DNA of 45,143 nucleotides from an uncultured Bacteroidales bacterium. Lineage in GTDB: Bacteria > Bacteroidota > Bacteroidia > Bacteroidales > Paludibacteraceae. The stretch covers positions 1 through 45,143 of the forward strand of contig CAMHOK010000003.1 of NCBI GenBank assembly GCA_946186735.1, given 5' to 3'. Both the position numbers and the translations under genes were made by a program. The notes under the pieces were generated by a model. It did not search any database, was not told the origin of the DNA, and saw only the letters and a program-made list of their open reading frames with translations. Shown piece by piece: positions 43,411-45,143 of the stretch (within the stretch, counting starts at the first letter, position 1; every line of letters starts with the position of its first letter).

Positions 43411-43466
43411 TGGTTATCTATGGTTATTGATCTGTGTTTGTTGATCTGTGTTTGTTGATCTGTTTC
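43411..43466. repeat. 10- and 14-bp repeats between dut and the TPR gene
   Basis: TGGTTATCTA/TGGTTATTGA (10 bp, about 43411-43430) is followed by TTGATCTGTGTTTG at 43427-43440 and 43441-43454 and the partial copy TTGATCTGTTT from 43455. They fill almost the entire dut–TPR gap. No promoter or hairpin is seen. Confidence 0.85.
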
Positions 43467-43472
43467 ATTTAT

Positions 43473-43907
43473 CTACCTGACTCCAGTATGTCCGAAGCCT
43501 CCCTCTCCTCTCTCTGTCTCATCGAGTGTCTCCACCTCCACGAGTTGTGCTTGTTCGTATCGTGCGATGACCATCTGACAGATGCGCTCTGCGGGTTCGA
43601 TGACGACCGGCTGAGTGGAGAGGTTGATGAGGATGACTCCTATCTCTCCTCTATAGTCGGCATCGATAGTGCCGGGTGTGTTGAGCACTGTTATCCCTTT
43701 CTTGAGAGCCATGCCTGAGCGTGGTCGTATCTGCGCCTCGTAGCCCTCGGGCAGCTGGATGAACAGTCCGGTGGGTATGAGTCGTCGCTCCATGGGTTGG
43801 AGTACGACAGGTTCAAGGAGGTTAGCTCTGAGGTCCATGCCGGCAGAGAGAGGTGTAGCATAGGCGGGCAGAGGGTTAGAGGAGCGGTTGATGAGTCGGA
43901 TAGTCAT
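43473..43907 (-). CDS. dut: Deoxyuridine 5'-triphosphate nucleotidohydrolase
   Basis: Dut hydrolyses dUTP to dUMP and pyrophosphate. The 144-aa trimeric-type enzyme has all five motifs: AGMDLRA near residues 22-28, [12 protein letters not shown] near 61-72, [17 protein letters not shown] near 79-95, [11 protein letters not shown] near 107-117 and the C-terminal GEGGFGHTG. Motif II is RPRSGM. It starts the conserved dut–TPR–DUF4292–EnvC run, 48 nt after the lipid kinase gene. Confidence 0.95.
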   Translation of the reverse strand: MTIRLINRSSNPLPAYATPLSAGMDLRANLLEPVVLQPMERRLIPTGLFIQLPEGYEAQIRPRSGMALKKGITVLNTPGTIDADYRGEIGVILINLSTQPVVIEPAERICQMVIARYEQAQLVEVETLDETERGEGGFGHTGVR

Positions 43908-43955
43908 GATAGAGAGAAGAGTAACAAGTAGAGGTTAGTATTGCGGGAGCTGTTA

Positions 43956-44852
43956 TCAGTATTGTTTTTCTGCGAGCACATATAGTGAGTCGGGCACCAC
44001 CTCGATGCTGACCTCAGCGGGGAGAGTGATAGGGTCGCCATCGAAATGGAAAGGTCCTTCCTGCGGTCGGACGATAGTGAGTTGACGGATCTTCATGGTG
44101 GTCATATACAGGCTCTTGTCGATGGTCTTCTCAAAGAGTCGCAACGCCAGCTCGGGTACGGCATGTAAGGGGAACTTACTCAGCACCGACACATCTAACC
44201 ATCCGTCTTGTATGCTGGCTTTGGGGGCTATGTACGCGGCATTGCCCCACTGGTTAGCGTTGGCACAAGTGATGAGGAAAGCGTCGGTCTCGAGCTCTAC
44301 GGGCTCATCGTTCTGACCAATGCCTCTGATGATATAGTGCTCGGGCTCGTAAGAGAAGAAGTCCTTGACTATATGCTGCAGATAAGTTATTATCCCGCGC
44401 TTGCCGGCAGTGGCAAAATCTTCGCTGATCTTTGCATCGAAGCCCGTACCGGCAGTGGTGAAGAAAGGATGCCCTTCTATCTTTGCAGAGTCCACTAAAC
44501 GCGCTTCGGAGTGGTTGAGCATCTGGATGGCGCGATTGACTCTGAGGGGTATGCCTAAGTGTCGTGCGAAGCCGTTGCCCGAGCCTATGGGGATGATACC
44601 CAGAGCTGTCTTGCTGAAGAGCAGACCCCGAGCCACCTCGTTGACCGTACCATCACCGCCTACTGCCACCACCGCATCGAAACCCATACGAGCGTACTGC
44701 TCGGCAAGCTCGGTAGCATGACCCTTATACTCAGTAAAAACGACATTGGCTGCCCAGATATGGCGATCGAGGTTCTTATCAATAAGTTTGGGAATACGCT
44801 TCTTGTTCTGCGTACCCGAGATAGGATTGACAATGAATGCTATATTCTTCAT
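43956..44852 (-). CDS. YegS/DagK-family lipid kinase
   Basis: The 298-aa protein is a diacylglycerol-kinase-catalytic-domain protein. It has IAFIVNPISG at the start, AVGGDGTVNEVARGLL near residues 60-75 (the ATP-binding GGDGT), GIIPIGSGNGFARHLG near 86-101 and SAKIEGHPFF. Its C-terminal half is beta-rich with FHFDGDPITLP, typical of the fold. It probably phosphorylates a lipid such as diacylglycerol or a sphingoid base; the substrate is not readable. I prefer the ATG at 44852 to a GTG three codons upstream. A good promoter stands at 44880-44911. Confidence 0.88.
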   Translation of the reverse strand: MKNIAFIVNPISGTQNKKRIPKLIDKNLDRHIWAANVVFTEYKGHATELAEQYARMGFDAVVAVGGDGTVNEVARGLLFSKTALGIIPIGSGNGFARHLGIPLRVNRAIQMLNHSEARLVDSAKIEGHPFFTTAGTGFDAKISEDFATAGKRGIITYLQHIVKDFFSYEPEHYIIRGIGQNDEPVELETDAFLITCANANQWGNAAYIAPKASIQDGWLDVSVLSKFPLHAVPELALRLFEKTIDKSLYMTTMKIRQLTIVRPQEGPFHFDGDPITLPAEVSIEVVPDSLYVLAEKQY

Positions 44853-44879
44853 AATTCTCACTTATGCATATTTAGCGTG

Positions 44880-44911
44880 CAAAGTTAAGTTTTTTTTTTC
44901 AACTCTGCAAA
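44880..44911 (-). promoter_or_regulatory. Promoter of the lipid kinase–dut operon
   Basis: On the minus strand TTTG (44911-44908) and TAACTTTG (44887-44880), separated by 20 nt, match the Bacteroidota promoter. The leader is about 20-25 nt. It may drive the lipid kinase and, by read-through, dut and the genes after it, since no terminator is visible between them. Confidence 0.8.
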
Positions 44912-44957
44912 TATTGTGCATTTATCCTAACACAACATTCATAACCATCAAGCCTTA

Positions 44958-45128
44958 TTATGCCGGTTGCCATTTGCAGCGAACAGGAGAGATAATAGCA
45001 CCTTCTTTCTTCAGTTCGGCGAACGCTTTGTCCACCTCTTTGCGATCAGCGCCAAGGGCTGCTGTCACTTCGCCTGCGCTCACCGGCTTGCCGGCTGCAC
45101 GCATCGCGTTTAATACTTGCTCTTTCAT
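44958..45128 (-). CDS. Small winged-helix-like protein (56 aa)
   Basis: This ORF runs from ATG (45128) to TAA (44958). It reads MKEQVLNAMRAAGKPVSAGE, then VTAALGADRKEVDKAFAELK and KEGAIISPVRCKWQPA. The layout of a first helix, a GKPVSAGEV turn, a recognition-like helix with DRKEVDKAFAELKKEG and a short beta wing is that of mini winged-helix proteins, often annotated as MarR-like or transcriptional regulators. A single domain without a dimerisation helix is unusual for a repressor. Very similar small proteins are widespread in Bacteroidales and other anaerobes. Its own promoter is outside the window. Confidence 0.75.
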   Translation of the reverse strand: MKEQVLNAMRAAGKPVSAGEVTAALGADRKEVDKAFAELKKEGAIISPVRCKWQPA

Positions 45129-45143
45129 AATGATTATTGGTTT

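Overview
The window looks like a chromosomal segment of a Bacteroidales (Bacteroidota) bacterium; I cannot fix the family. The evidence is the gene content (FtsI with a PASTA tail, MraY with the long Bacteroidota-type loop, the dut–TPR–DUF4292–EnvC order, a type IX secretion C-terminal sorting domain on a metalloprotease), promoters of the Bacteroidota form (-33 TTTG / -7 TAnnTTTG), and the lack of strong Shine–Dalgarno sites. Coding density is high, and no gene-free stretch exceeds about 265 bases. I saw no rRNA, tRNA, CRISPR array, phage or IS element.

Layout. (1) 1-265: a control region with five copies of a 16-bp repeat, MraZ-type TGGGN boxes and a promoter. (2) 266-10852: the first part of the dcw cell-wall and division cluster, mraZ-rsmH-ftsL-ftsI-murE-mraY-murD-ftsW-murG. 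It stops after murG; murC, ftsQ, ftsA and ftsZ do not follow. (3) 10889-12407: an MlaE/MlaF-type lipid ABC transporter with its own promoter. (4) 12447-16675: a secreted protease module made of a stand-alone prodomain-like protein followed by two M6-family metalloproteases. (5) 16700-21645: xth, lptB, a GT2 glycosyltransferase, a GT2–LPS-kinase fusion and an O-antigen ligase-like protein, all suggesting LPS assembly. (6) 21698-26238, minus strand: aroC-glf-outer membrane barrel. (7) 26361-29409: a FemAB/GNAT-like protein and two glycosyltransferases, transcribed divergently from aroC. (8) 29529-32128: tonB with a clear promoter and terminator, a hypothetical exported protein and murI. (9) 32177-38181: dnaN-rnz on the minus strand, divergent from a SpoU-type RNA methyltransferase and an AddA/RecB-like helicase-nuclease. 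(10) 38220-45128, minus strand: a small winged-helix-like protein, a lipid kinase, dut, a TPR protein, a DUF4292 lipoprotein, EnvC, an FKBP lipoprotein, RimM and a cysteine-rich lipoprotein.

Most of the window serves the cell envelope: peptidoglycan precursors and septum synthesis, outer-membrane lipid transport (MlaEF, LptB), LPS glycan building and decoration, TonB energy transfer and protein export. The three most interesting points are the free-standing prodomain gene next to two M6 proteases, the glycosyltransferase–kinase fusion beside an O-antigen ligase, and the habit of this genome of filling intergenic gaps with short imperfect tandem repeats of locus-specific unit length. One of these, the 16-bp family, occurs twice in opposite orientation around mraZ–mraY.
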